Assembly (NCBI GenBank): GCA_945906725.1
Contig: CAMDRI010000025.1
Location: 1-43,894 of the forward strand
Reading direction: 5' to 3'
Length of the DNA stretch: 43,894 nucleotides
Source of the DNA: Candidatus Kuenenia stuttgartensis
GTDB taxonomy: Bacteria; Planctomycetota; Planctomycetia; Planctomycetales; Planctomycetaceae
Below are positions 37,279-43,894 of this stretch, piece after piece (positions within the stretch are counted from its first letter, which is position 1; each line of letters begins with the position of its first letter). The notes under the pieces were generated by a model that had not been told where the DNA came from, ran no database searches, and saw only the letters and a program-made list of their open reading frames with translations. The position numbers were made by a program, and so were the translations under genes.

Positions 37279-37527
37279 TTGCTCGCTCTCCCAAAAATCA
37301 TTGTCGGCCCTGCGGACTTTCCGGGCCGAATCGAAAGGAGCCAAATGTGGTGGCTCACCAGGTGGGCAAGGCGATGGAGAAAGCAGCAAGCGATTCAGAA
37401 GAACCAACGCAGCGAGTCGTCGTCAAACCAACCGGGGAGCAATATAAGCACACGTCCGTCGAACCGCGAGCGCAAGACCGGTCCATTTTGATCGCCGGGG
37501 ATTCTCGCAAAACTGATGAGCGGCATG

Positions 37528-38661
37528 TCATCCCAACGATTTCAGCGACGAGGCCAGTTCACGCAACAGCGTGGTAATGTCGTCGCGCGTGTTGTAGCCG
37601 TGGATGGCGACTCGCAACCGTCCGGCGTGGGACATGACGTGGATCCGCTGGGAACGCAGCCGTTGGGCGATCGCTTCGGCGGCGGGATGCCGGAAGGCGA
37701 TGATCCCGGCGACGAGCGATACGTCTCGCGGCGTCAGGAGCTCGACCGGCAACTTGGCAATTTCCGCAAGGCACTCCTCGACCAAAGGTTGAGCGAATTG
37801 ATTGATCGCCGCCACTCCCACAGTTTTGTGATACGCGAGTGCCGCGCGAATCGCGTAGATCGCGGGAAAGTTCGGCATTCCGACCGCGAAGCCAGGGGCC
37901 CCCGGTTTGCTCACGGCACGAGCGAATCGTGCCGCCCCGAAGGCGTCTTCCAAGTTGAACCAGCCGCCGGCCGGCACATGCCAATCGGACGCTCGCGCGG
38001 ATGGCACTCCGACCAGTCCGCCGCCGTGGCTGGCCAGAATCCATTTGTGAGTGCTGCTGACGATCAAATCCGCTCCGGCTAAATCGAGCGGAATGCGACC
38101 CAAGGCTTGAGTGACATCGACCGCCAACAGGGCAGAAGAATGACGACGCACTGCCTCAACGACCGCCGGCAGCGACAGGCGGAATCCATTGAAGAAGCTC
38201 ACCTTCGACACCGTCACGAGGCGAGTCTTTGAGGTCAGCAATGGGACCAAGTCCTCGACTCGCAGTGCTCCGTCGCGAGATTTCCAAAGGCGAACATTGG
38301 CGGGACAGGTCGGCAACAACCACGGTGTCGCACCGGCGGGGAAGTCGAGATCGTTGATGACGACTTCATCTCCCTCGCGCAACTGCAACGCCAGTGCCGC
38401 AAGGTTATACGCTTCGGACGAACACGAGCAGATGCCGATCTCGGCCGGCGTCAGGCCATACAACTCGGCGACAAGAACTTTCGTTTCTTCGAGCGTCGCG
38501 AAGTGTCGTTCGCGGCCGTCCATGCCGAGTTGCTTGTCGCGGAAGTACTGATCGAGCGCCTCGCGAACTTCCAGTGAAGGAATCCCTTCGGCGGCGCTGT
38601 TGAGATAGACCATTTCCGCCAGCGACGGAAACGAGCGACAACGAGATTCCGCGGTCAGCAT
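37528..38661 (-). CDS. Class V PLP aminotransferase / cysteine desulfurase-like
   Basis: 377 residues, cytoplasmic. Class V (SufS/NifS, kynureninase, isopenicillin N epimerase) fold. VYLNSAAEGIPSLEVREALD is the N-terminal signature. SSEAYNLAALAL is the cofactor-phosphate region, LLAVDVTQALGRIPLDL carries the Asp for the pyridine nitrogen, and SSTHKWILASHGGGLVG holds the Schiff-base Lys. GAPGFAVGMPNFPAIYAIRA and HVMSHAGRLRVAIHGYN belong to the C-terminal domain. I see no cysteine loop typical of a desulfurase near the C-terminus, so an aminotransferase or lyase role is more likely. ATG 38661 follows GAGGAG. It stands alone, convergent to nothing and separate from the RRM gene by 250 nt. Confidence 0.88.
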   Translation of the reverse strand: MLTAESRCRSFPSLAEMVYLNSAAEGIPSLEVREALDQYFRDKQLGMDGRERHFATLEETKVLVAELYGLTPAEIGICSCSSEAYNLAALALQLREGDEVVINDLDFPAGATPWLLPTCPANVRLWKSRDGALRVEDLVPLLTSKTRLVTVSKVSFFNGFRLSLPAVVEAVRRHSSALLAVDVTQALGRIPLDLAGADLIVSSTHKWILASHGGGLVGVPSARASDWHVPAGGWFNLEDAFGAARFARAVSKPGAPGFAVGMPNFPAIYAIRAALAYHKTVGVAAINQFAQPLVEECLAEIAKLPVELLTPRDVSLVAGIIAFRHPAAEAIAQRLRSQRIHVMSHAGRLRVAIHGYNTRDDITTLLRELASSLKSLG

Positions 38662-38843
38662 TTGGCAAGCTCCTCATTCAAAGACCAATGAAGCACGGCG
38701 TCGGGATCGTAACACGGACTCCTCCAAAATCGCGACTCGCGGCAACCATTGTCAACAAATGCGCTGTCGTCGCCCTGATTGCGAAAAGAGCTCGAACTTT
38801 GTTGATTGCAGAATGACGATCCGGCGGTCGCAGCATCGCCACC

Positions 38844-41804
38844 CTACGGTTTCGGAATTCGTGCCAAGTCGCTTCGTCCCTCAACGAGCATGTATTCCGA
38901 GTCACCGGCAACATTCAGAAAGGTCTGCTCGCGGCCGGATGGCCAACGGACGGAAAGCGATTCCACGATGAGGTCGTCGCCAAGCCCGAAGAGCAGTTGT
39001 CGCTGATTGCTCGCTTGATACCCGTCACCGGCGGTCAATTGCTTCGTCCGTGTCTGACCGGCCGCCGTGATTTTCACAACCGCACCGATCGCATCTCGAT
39101 TGGACTCGACTCCGCGTAGCTGAAGAGCCAGGAAGTGTCCCGTTTCGGCCGTTTGATTCGTGACCAGGCACGCAGGCGAATTGAGATTGGAAACCACGAA
39201 ATCCTCGCGTCCGTCCCGATTCCAATCGAGCCGAGCGAGACCTCGGCCCAGAAGCTCCTGTTGAAAGTAGTCACCAGTTTGCTCAGCCGGCAACTCGGCA
39301 AACCGGCCGGCCCCCAGATTTGCGAAGCACTGAGCCTGCATCCGAAACGGGATGCCGTGCGAGCGAAAATCGTCGACGTGACCGTTGGCGACCACTAAGT
39401 CCGGCCAGCCATCGAGATCACCGTCGATAAATTGCGTGCCGAATCCCAGTTTGGCCAAGCTCGGTTCTTTCAGTCGGGCAGTGTTGGAAATGTCGCAAAA
39501 TCCTCCACCCGATAACTGTCGGTAGAGCACGTTGTATTCGTTGTAGAAATTCGTCACGAAGAGGTCGGTCAGTCCATCTCCGTCCGCATCATCAGCCGCG
39601 ACACCCATACTGGCTTGAGCTTTTCCGCCGAGATCAAAAGCACAGCCGAAAAGGATTCCCTGTTCCAAAAAACTCGGAACCTCCGATGGATTGGCGGTTC
39701 GATTGATGAAAAGAAAGTTGGCCGTGGTGTCGTTGGCGACGAGCAGACTGAGCCGACCCGTGCCATCAAAATCTCCGGCCACAATGCCCAGCCCTTTCCC
39801 ATCGGGAGCGTGAATTCCCGCCTGAGTGCTGATGTCCGCGAACGTTCCGTCGCCGCGATTGAGGAAAAGGCGATCCTGTTCGGCTTGGAAGACCGCCGGA
39901 GAACACGTTCGCGGTGAGTTGTCACGCTGTTTGTCGTGGCAAATATGCTCAAAAGGCTCGCGACCCGACAAGTAGGTCACATCGTAGATTTCTGGCAGGG
40001 CATCTCCATTGAGATCCGCGATCAAGCCGCTCGTCGACCAGCCTTTGGCAGTCAAACCGCATTCGATCGTGACGTCCATAAACGTACCGTCTCCACAATT
40101 TCGAAACAGACGGTTCGAGCCGATGTTGCAAACATAGAGATCGGGAAAGCCATCCGAATCATAATCTCCGACCGTGGCGCCATGACTGAAACTGGCATCA
40201 CCCAAATGTGTCTCCTCCGTCACATCGACGAATCGATTGTTGCCCAAGTTCCGGAACACACGGTCGAGGTATTTCGTTTGGCCAGGCCGCGGCGGCCAGT
40301 CACAACCCTGTGTGAAATAGAGGTCAGGCCAGGCATCGCCGTCGTAATCGAGCGCTGCCACGCCGCCGCCTGGACCCTCCCAAATCTGCATTCCGGCGAC
40401 ATTCGGATCGTGGCCGTTGAAGTAAGTAAAATCCAATCCGGCTTCATGAGCGGTGTCTTTAAACTTGATGCCTTTGATCCAGCGAGAACCTGTCAGCAAC
40501 GGTTCTCGGTCGGCAGTTGGAGTTGGACTTTCCCAGGCTGGTAAAGGGAATTCTGAAAGGTCGAACAATGACGCGAGTTGGCCTTCCGGCAACACCAGCG
40601 GAGTGCCGGCGTCAAAGGTCCGCATGAGGCGCTCGGCTTGTCCACGAAGTTCACGTCGGTCTGAGTTCGCGGCGGTTGCCTGCAACCATCCCCAAGTTTC
40701 CCAAGGCCTGCCAAGAGCACTACTCAATCGTCCCGCTCGTTCCAACAAATCACTCCGGCGACTGTCGATGTGGATGAGAGCGAGAGTGTCCGAGAGCGCA
40801 TTCAATTGGTCGGTACGCTGCTGCAACAAGTTTGATCGCTCGTCGTCGCCGAGTCGGTGCAGCAACGCAGTCAACTGATAATGCGCGTGTCGCAGATTGG
40901 GATCGAGACGAATGGCCTCGAGATAACACCGGATCGCAACATTCTGTTCATTTCGTTTTTGAGCGAAGCGTCCACGAACGTCCCAAATGTCAGGATGCTC
41001 GTCAGCCGCGTTCGGCTGCGACGAATGCCATTTCAGAAAGTCTTCGTCCGTCCCCGCATCAATCAGCGCCCGCCCGAATCCCGCCTGCATGTCGATATCC
41101 TGGGGCCGCAAACGGGCGAGCTGTCGGTACAAACTCAAAGCCTTCGTCGATTCGTGGCGAAACAGCGAGAAACGAGCGGCAGCTTGCAGGAGGCACGGGT
41201 CATCGAGGCTTGGCTGGGCGAGATGATCAACCAATTCCGGATTCTCGAACACTTGTTCGACGTCCCCCAGCAGCGCGAGTTCGTGCGTGTCAAATTGCCC
41301 GGATTTGACGATCTCCAAATAGAATCGACTTGCCTCCAATCGTCGTCCGGCAAGTGCCAGCAGGGTCGACAGTCGCTTCCTAGCCAGCAGGCTTTTGGGA
41401 TCAACTTCCAATATGCGGCGGAATCGCCGCTCCGCCTCGGTCAGTCGATGGAGTTGAAACAACAAGTCTCCGGCATTTCCGATCGCGTTCAAAGCGGAAG
41501 CGCTGCCGTCATCCGTAACCTGTTCCAACTGAGCAAGTGCCTCTTCGAAGCGATTCAGCCCCAATTCAATCTCGGCCGCAGCTAGGCGAACCTTTGACGA
41601 TTTGGGATACAGTGCTACGGCACTCAGTGCGATGCGGTGAGCCTCTTCCAAATCGCCGCGCAGTGAAGCCTTCCTGGCGGCTGATAATAGGTACACAGCC
41701 GAGGGATTCCACGCCCGTTTCGCCAAGACGCTTCCCGCGGCGATCGCGACAATTGCAAAAACGGCGAACCAATATCGTCTCGTAGTTACGATTTGATTCT
41801 TCAT
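38844..41804 (-). CDS. TPR + FG-GAP/VCBS + ASPIC/UnbV exported protein (CRTAC1-like)
   Basis: 986 residues from ATG 41804; a GTG at 41834 is possible. An N-terminal helix (YWFAVFAIVAIAAGSVLAK) anchors or exports it. Residues to about 400 are tetratricopeptide repeats (AVALYPKSSKVRLAAAEIEL, RRILEVDPKSLLARKRLSTL, YLEAIRLDPNLRHAHYQL). From about 450 come FG-GAP/VCBS repeats that form a beta-propeller with Asp-rich loops (ALDYDGDAWPDLYFTQG, VGDYDSDGFPDLYVCNIGSN, VAADDADGDGLTDLFVTN, DGDLDGWPDLVVANGHVD). The C-terminal 110 residues are the ASPIC/UnbV domain (FLALQLRGVESNRDAIGAVV, QLTAGDGYQASNQRQLLFGL). Probably binds calcium and acts outside the cytoplasm. Last gene of a likely three-gene minus-strand set with the lipoprotein and DUF1559 gene. 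Confidence 0.93.
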   Translation of the reverse strand: MKNQIVTTRRYWFAVFAIVAIAAGSVLAKRAWNPSAVYLLSAARKASLRGDLEEAHRIALSAVALYPKSSKVRLAAAEIELGLNRFEEALAQLEQVTDDGSASALNAIGNAGDLLFQLHRLTEAERRFRRILEVDPKSLLARKRLSTLLALAGRRLEASRFYLEIVKSGQFDTHELALLGDVEQVFENPELVDHLAQPSLDDPCLLQAAARFSLFRHESTKALSLYRQLARLRPQDIDMQAGFGRALIDAGTDEDFLKWHSSQPNAADEHPDIWDVRGRFAQKRNEQNVAIRCYLEAIRLDPNLRHAHYQLTALLHRLGDDERSNLLQQRTDQLNALSDTLALIHIDSRRSDLLERAGRLSSALGRPWETWGWLQATAANSDRRELRGQAERLMRTFDAGTPLVLPEGQLASLFDLSEFPLPAWESPTPTADREPLLTGSRWIKGIKFKDTAHEAGLDFTYFNGHDPNVAGMQIWEGPGGGVAALDYDGDAWPDLYFTQGCDWPPRPGQTKYLDRVFRNLGNNRFVDVTEETHLGDASFSHGATVGDYDSDGFPDLYVCNIGSNRLFRNCGDGTFMDVTIECGLTAKGWSTSGLIADLNGDALPEIYDVTYLSGREPFEHICHDKQRDNSPRTCSPAVFQAEQDRLFLNRGDGTFADISTQAGIHAPDGKGLGIVAGDFDGTGRLSLLVANDTTANFLFINRTANPSEVPSFLEQGILFGCAFDLGGKAQASMGVAADDADGDGLTDLFVTNFYNEYNVLYRQLSGGGFCDISNTARLKEPSLAKLGFGTQFIDGDLDGWPDLVVANGHVDDFRSHGIPFRMQAQCFANLGAGRFAELPAEQTGDYFQQELLGRGLARLDWNRDGREDFVVSNLNSPACLVTNQTAETGHFLALQLRGVESNRDAIGAVVKITAAGQTRTKQLTAGDGYQASNQRQLLFGLGDDLIVESLSVRWPSGREQTFLNVAGDSEYMLVEGRSDLARIPKP

Positions 41805-41911
41805 TGCTCGCCATAGCAGTCGCAGAGCAATCACCGCTCTTTACGGAAATCACACGGCTCAAGTTTGTCCGTAAATAACGGCGCGACACAATTGTTCGTG
41901 GACGGTCTACC

Positions 41912-42382
41912 CTACTTCGAATCCAACGGAATGTCGAAGGAACCACCTCCTGGCATCACTGTGTATTGCAACTTTACTTTTCCGGTGGCGTATTTGAGCG
42001 GGATCATGTCCCGCGCTCCGGACATCATGGGTGGTTCCTTTGAATTGGCAGGCACCAGCGATCCATCGGGCTTGACCATCCGGGTTACGTAAACAGTGTA
42101 GTCCCCGGGAATGACGCCCGGACGGCTCTTCCCATTCCCGATGTCCGTAACGAGCTCATATTTCCCCGATGCATCGACCACTCCTGCCGCGCCGTGAAAT
42201 CCTCTGTCCGAAATGGGCGCGAACCGAACGACGGCACCCTCAAGCAGTTTTCCATCCAGTGTCACGGTCCCTGTCACCTTTACGGTGTCCGGCAAATTCG
42301 GCGGTGGAGATGATCCGTCCGAACAGCCGCTGACAACCAGCAGTGAAGATGCAATGAGACATCCAAGAAAACAACGCGACAT
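41912..42382 (-). CDS. Lipoprotein with carboxypeptidase-regulatory-like domain
   Basis: 156 residues. A lipoprotein signal with lipobox VVSGC ends at Cys18 or so (FLGCLIASSLLVVSGCSDGS). The mature part is a transthyretin/carboxypeptidase-regulatory-like beta-sandwich (VKVTGTVTLDGKLLEGAVVR, GAAGVVDASGKYELVTDI, VIPGDYTVYVTRMVKPDG). Such lipoproteins are found just after DUF1559 genes in Planctomycetes, as here. Start at ATG 42382 is preceded by AAGGA; an upstream frame start at 42400 has none. Role unknown. Confidence 0.85.
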   Translation of the reverse strand: MSRCFLGCLIASSLLVVSGCSDGSSPPPNLPDTVKVTGTVTLDGKLLEGAVVRFAPISDRGFHGAAGVVDASGKYELVTDIGNGKSRPGVIPGDYTVYVTRMVKPDGSLVPANSKEPPMMSGARDMIPLKYATGKVKLQYTVMPGGGSFDIPLDSK

Positions 42383-42557
42383 CGCAGTCCTTAATTCCAC
42401 CTAAACGGCGAATAAATTCTGAAATCATTAAAATCATCAGGCAACCGGTCAGCCGTCGGAACCAATCCACCACGCTCAGCGACCGATTCGTTCGTTTGGA
42501 TTCAGTAAGCGACAAATGCCACCGCAGCAAGACGAATTCCGATTTGTATGCACTCTC

Positions 42558-43598
42558 CTAGAAAGTACCGACGACTTTGCCATCCGAACTCCGGGAAAGA
42601 TATGTCAGTGTGGTGTCACTGATGTTCTGATTAATGAAGCGAACAGCACCGTCACCCATCAACATATGGCAGCCACCCGAATGAAGGCTCCCTCCAGCAG
42701 CCCAGTTTAACAATCGGCCCGGTCTAATATAATCGTTTGGATTGTACGCCGGTCCTGGCCATGCTGCATTTGCATTTCCCCATTTGTTAATCCCAACGTG
42801 CCAGGGCATGTCGAGTGCGATACCGACTTGCACATGTCCGGCGTGCCCCCACGTGGGTGGGACGCCGTTCCAAACATTCCGAACTGTTTCAGTAACAAAG
42901 GCTGTATTACTTGACCCATCTGTACAGCTCCTCATACTCGAACTGGAGTTATTTGCAAACATCGATCTTTGATCGGCTGGCCAGCAATTCGAATTCATGG
43001 CACACCCCTGGTAATAGTACTCGAGATACTGGACGTTGAAGTCGTAATTCGTGCGAGCTCCACCCGTAGTCGTGGCACTGATGGAATAGTATTGGTTGGT
43101 GCTGTCGTAGAAATAGGGATTCCCATCGGTCGGGCATTCAAATATGGAAAGCCTCGTTTTCACAATTCTGGCGTTAACGAGGTCAGGATTCCCCTGCATG
43201 TCTGCGAGGCCATAAGCACCATACACATACGACCAACTAGCGGCCGACTTGTGGTCATATTGCTTGTACAAGGGACCCTGGTCTAGGTTCGGCAAAAGCA
43301 TCGTCCAACCGCTGGCGTTGGTATATTTCTCTGGCGACTTCGGCGTCGGATTTCCGTAGCTCCAGCCAACATGCCCCACATTGAGTCGCGCTGGTGGGAA
43401 GAGCTTGGCGGAGTCATGGTAGTTGTGCAGCGCGAGGCCAAGTTGCTTGAGGTTGCCTCGGCACTGAGTTCGACGGGCAGCCTCACGAGCCTGTTGCACA
43501 GCCGGGAGCAGCAATGCGATCAAGACGGCGATAATCGCGATGACCACCAACAGTTCGATGAGTGTGAACGCTTTTCTACGAACTTTGGACCCGGGCAT
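42558..43598 (-). CDS. DUF1559 prepilin-like protein
   Basis: 346 residues. The N-terminus KAFTLIELLVVIAIIAVLIA is a type IV pilin-like segment, to be cut by prepilin peptidase before Phe; the residue before the cut is Ala rather than the usual Gly. [20 protein letters not shown] and LKQLGLALHNYHDSAKLFPP are the DUF1559 signature, and the C-terminal motif is [18 protein letters not shown]. Presumably a pseudopilin-like surface protein. GGAG precedes ATG 43598. It is the first gene of a minus-strand set with the lipoprotein (175-nt gap) and the TPR/UnbV protein. The DNA looks lower in GC than the genes to its left. Confidence 0.95.
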   Translation of the reverse strand: MPGSKVRRKAFTLIELLVVIAIIAVLIALLLPAVQQAREAARRTQCRGNLKQLGLALHNYHDSAKLFPPARLNVGHVGWSYGNPTPKSPEKYTNASGWTMLLPNLDQGPLYKQYDHKSAASWSYVYGAYGLADMQGNPDLVNARIVKTRLSIFECPTDGNPYFYDSTNQYYSISATTTGGARTNYDFNVQYLEYYYQGCAMNSNCWPADQRSMFANNSSSSMRSCTDGSSNTAFVTETVRNVWNGVPPTWGHAGHVQVGIALDMPWHVGINKWGNANAAWPGPAYNPNDYIRPGRLLNWAAGGSLHSGGCHMLMGDGAVRFINQNISDTTLTYLSRSSDGKVVGTF

Positions 43599-43810
43599 CA
43601 GAAGTCTCCGAAAACAAAATATTTGAAAAAAAGGCTCGCACACAAGGCTGAAAAAACAAAGTTGATTTATGGCTCGGCGTCTATGATCGCAACATTGTTT
43701 TTGGAGTTCTACAGAAGTGTACGAGGCAACGACAATTGGCTCAACGGTAATCGTTCACGGAGTCTAAAAACGATCTCGCGTCATTTGGGTTTTTCTGCGA
43801 TCAGTGTGTG
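43599..43810. other. Intergenic region upstream of DUF1559 and the terminal gene
   Basis: About 210 bases, AT-richer than the window average, between the divergent DUF1559 gene and the plus-strand gene at the window edge. It should hold promoters for both, but no single pair of boxes stands out. No RNA or terminator seen. Confidence 0.4.
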
Positions 43811-43894
43811 ATGTCGTCGGTCGTCACGGAAGAACTGATTGCGAGACAATCGCCTGAGGCTCAGGCGATCATTCGGTTGTTGCTGGCCGAGATT
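43811..43894 (+). CDS. 5' fragment of a gene cut by the window, possibly IS66-type transposase
   Basis: From ATG 43811 the frame reads MSSVVTEELIARQSPEAQAI then IRLLLAEI and continues past the end. The pattern of a short acidic start followed by SPEAQAIIRLLLAEI resembles the N-terminus of IS66-family transposases, whose next segment would be a leucine-zipper region and then a Pro/Ser-rich NSS-x-PPS stretch. With 28 residues the assignment is tentative. Confidence 0.4.
   Translation, partial: MSSVVTEELIARQSPEAQAIIRLLLAEI

Overview
The window looks like a piece of a Planctomycetes chromosome (high GC). Support comes from several family signatures that are typical of or concentrated in that phylum: the PSCyt1/PSCyt2/PSD1 + DUF1501 gene pair, DUF1559 proteins (one prepilin-like, one with a tandem copy), secreted proteins whose N-terminus carries an FEPRRMLSA / LEDRTVPA-type motif, a TIGR03545/TIGR03546 pair, and a TPR + FG-GAP + ASPIC/UnbV protein. 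I cannot place it to genus.

Layout. 1-1770: the inner edge of an integrated element, with a tyrosine recombinase whose 3' end runs antisense into a tRNA-Lys(UUU) gene; the recombinase has lost its N-terminal reading frame by a one-base shift. 1.9-8.6 kb: metabolic genes (a TIM-barrel isomerase-like protein, a sulfatase-fold protein without the catalytic motif, a class III aminotransferase, an OleD-like reductase, a creatininase-family amidohydrolase) and one secreted beta-helix-type protein. 8.7-12.9 kb: the PSCyt/PSD1 cytochrome protein and its DUF1501 partner, closed by a hairpin terminator. 12.9-14.0 kb: a gene graveyard (DUF1501 remnant joined to a leucine-rich-repeat tail). 14.0-17.3 kb: two tightly coupled exported proteins (a GH32/43-like propeller and a second secreted protein). 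17.5-19.3 kb: a complete insertion sequence with terminal inverted repeats and a 4-bp target duplication, inserted near the 3' end of a small gene whose original C-terminus can be rebuilt. 19.4-24.9 kb: a frameshifted membrane protein and a minus-strand envelope set: MscS channel, TIGR03546, TIGR03545, M48 metallopeptidase. 25.1-30.7 kb: a membrane protein, a GNAT acetyltransferase with an in-frame stop, a GYF-domain protein and a large exported protein with two DUF1559 domains. 30.8-33.0 kb: a fibronectin-like remnant and a CSLREA/RTX secreted protein with an in-frame TGA between its ribosome site and its LEDRT motif. 33.3-38.7 kb: aconitase A, a second TIM-barrel protein, a glycine-rich RRM RNA-binding protein with a strong terminator, and a class V aminotransferase. 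38.8-43.6 kb: a minus-strand run of prepilin-like DUF1559 protein, lipoprotein and TPR/FG-GAP/UnbV protein. The window ends in the first codons of what may be an IS66-type transposase.

The most informative non-gene signals are: the IS with its target duplication; a 79-bp palindromic element lying in frame inside the TIGR03545 gene; dispersed palindromic repeats around the M48 gene and before the GYF gene; and two related dyads upstream of the RTX gene. Five genes carry a single frameshift or stop, which means either real decay or sequence error; the window alone cannot decide. I found no CRISPR array, no rRNA and no clearly new defence or biosynthetic system.
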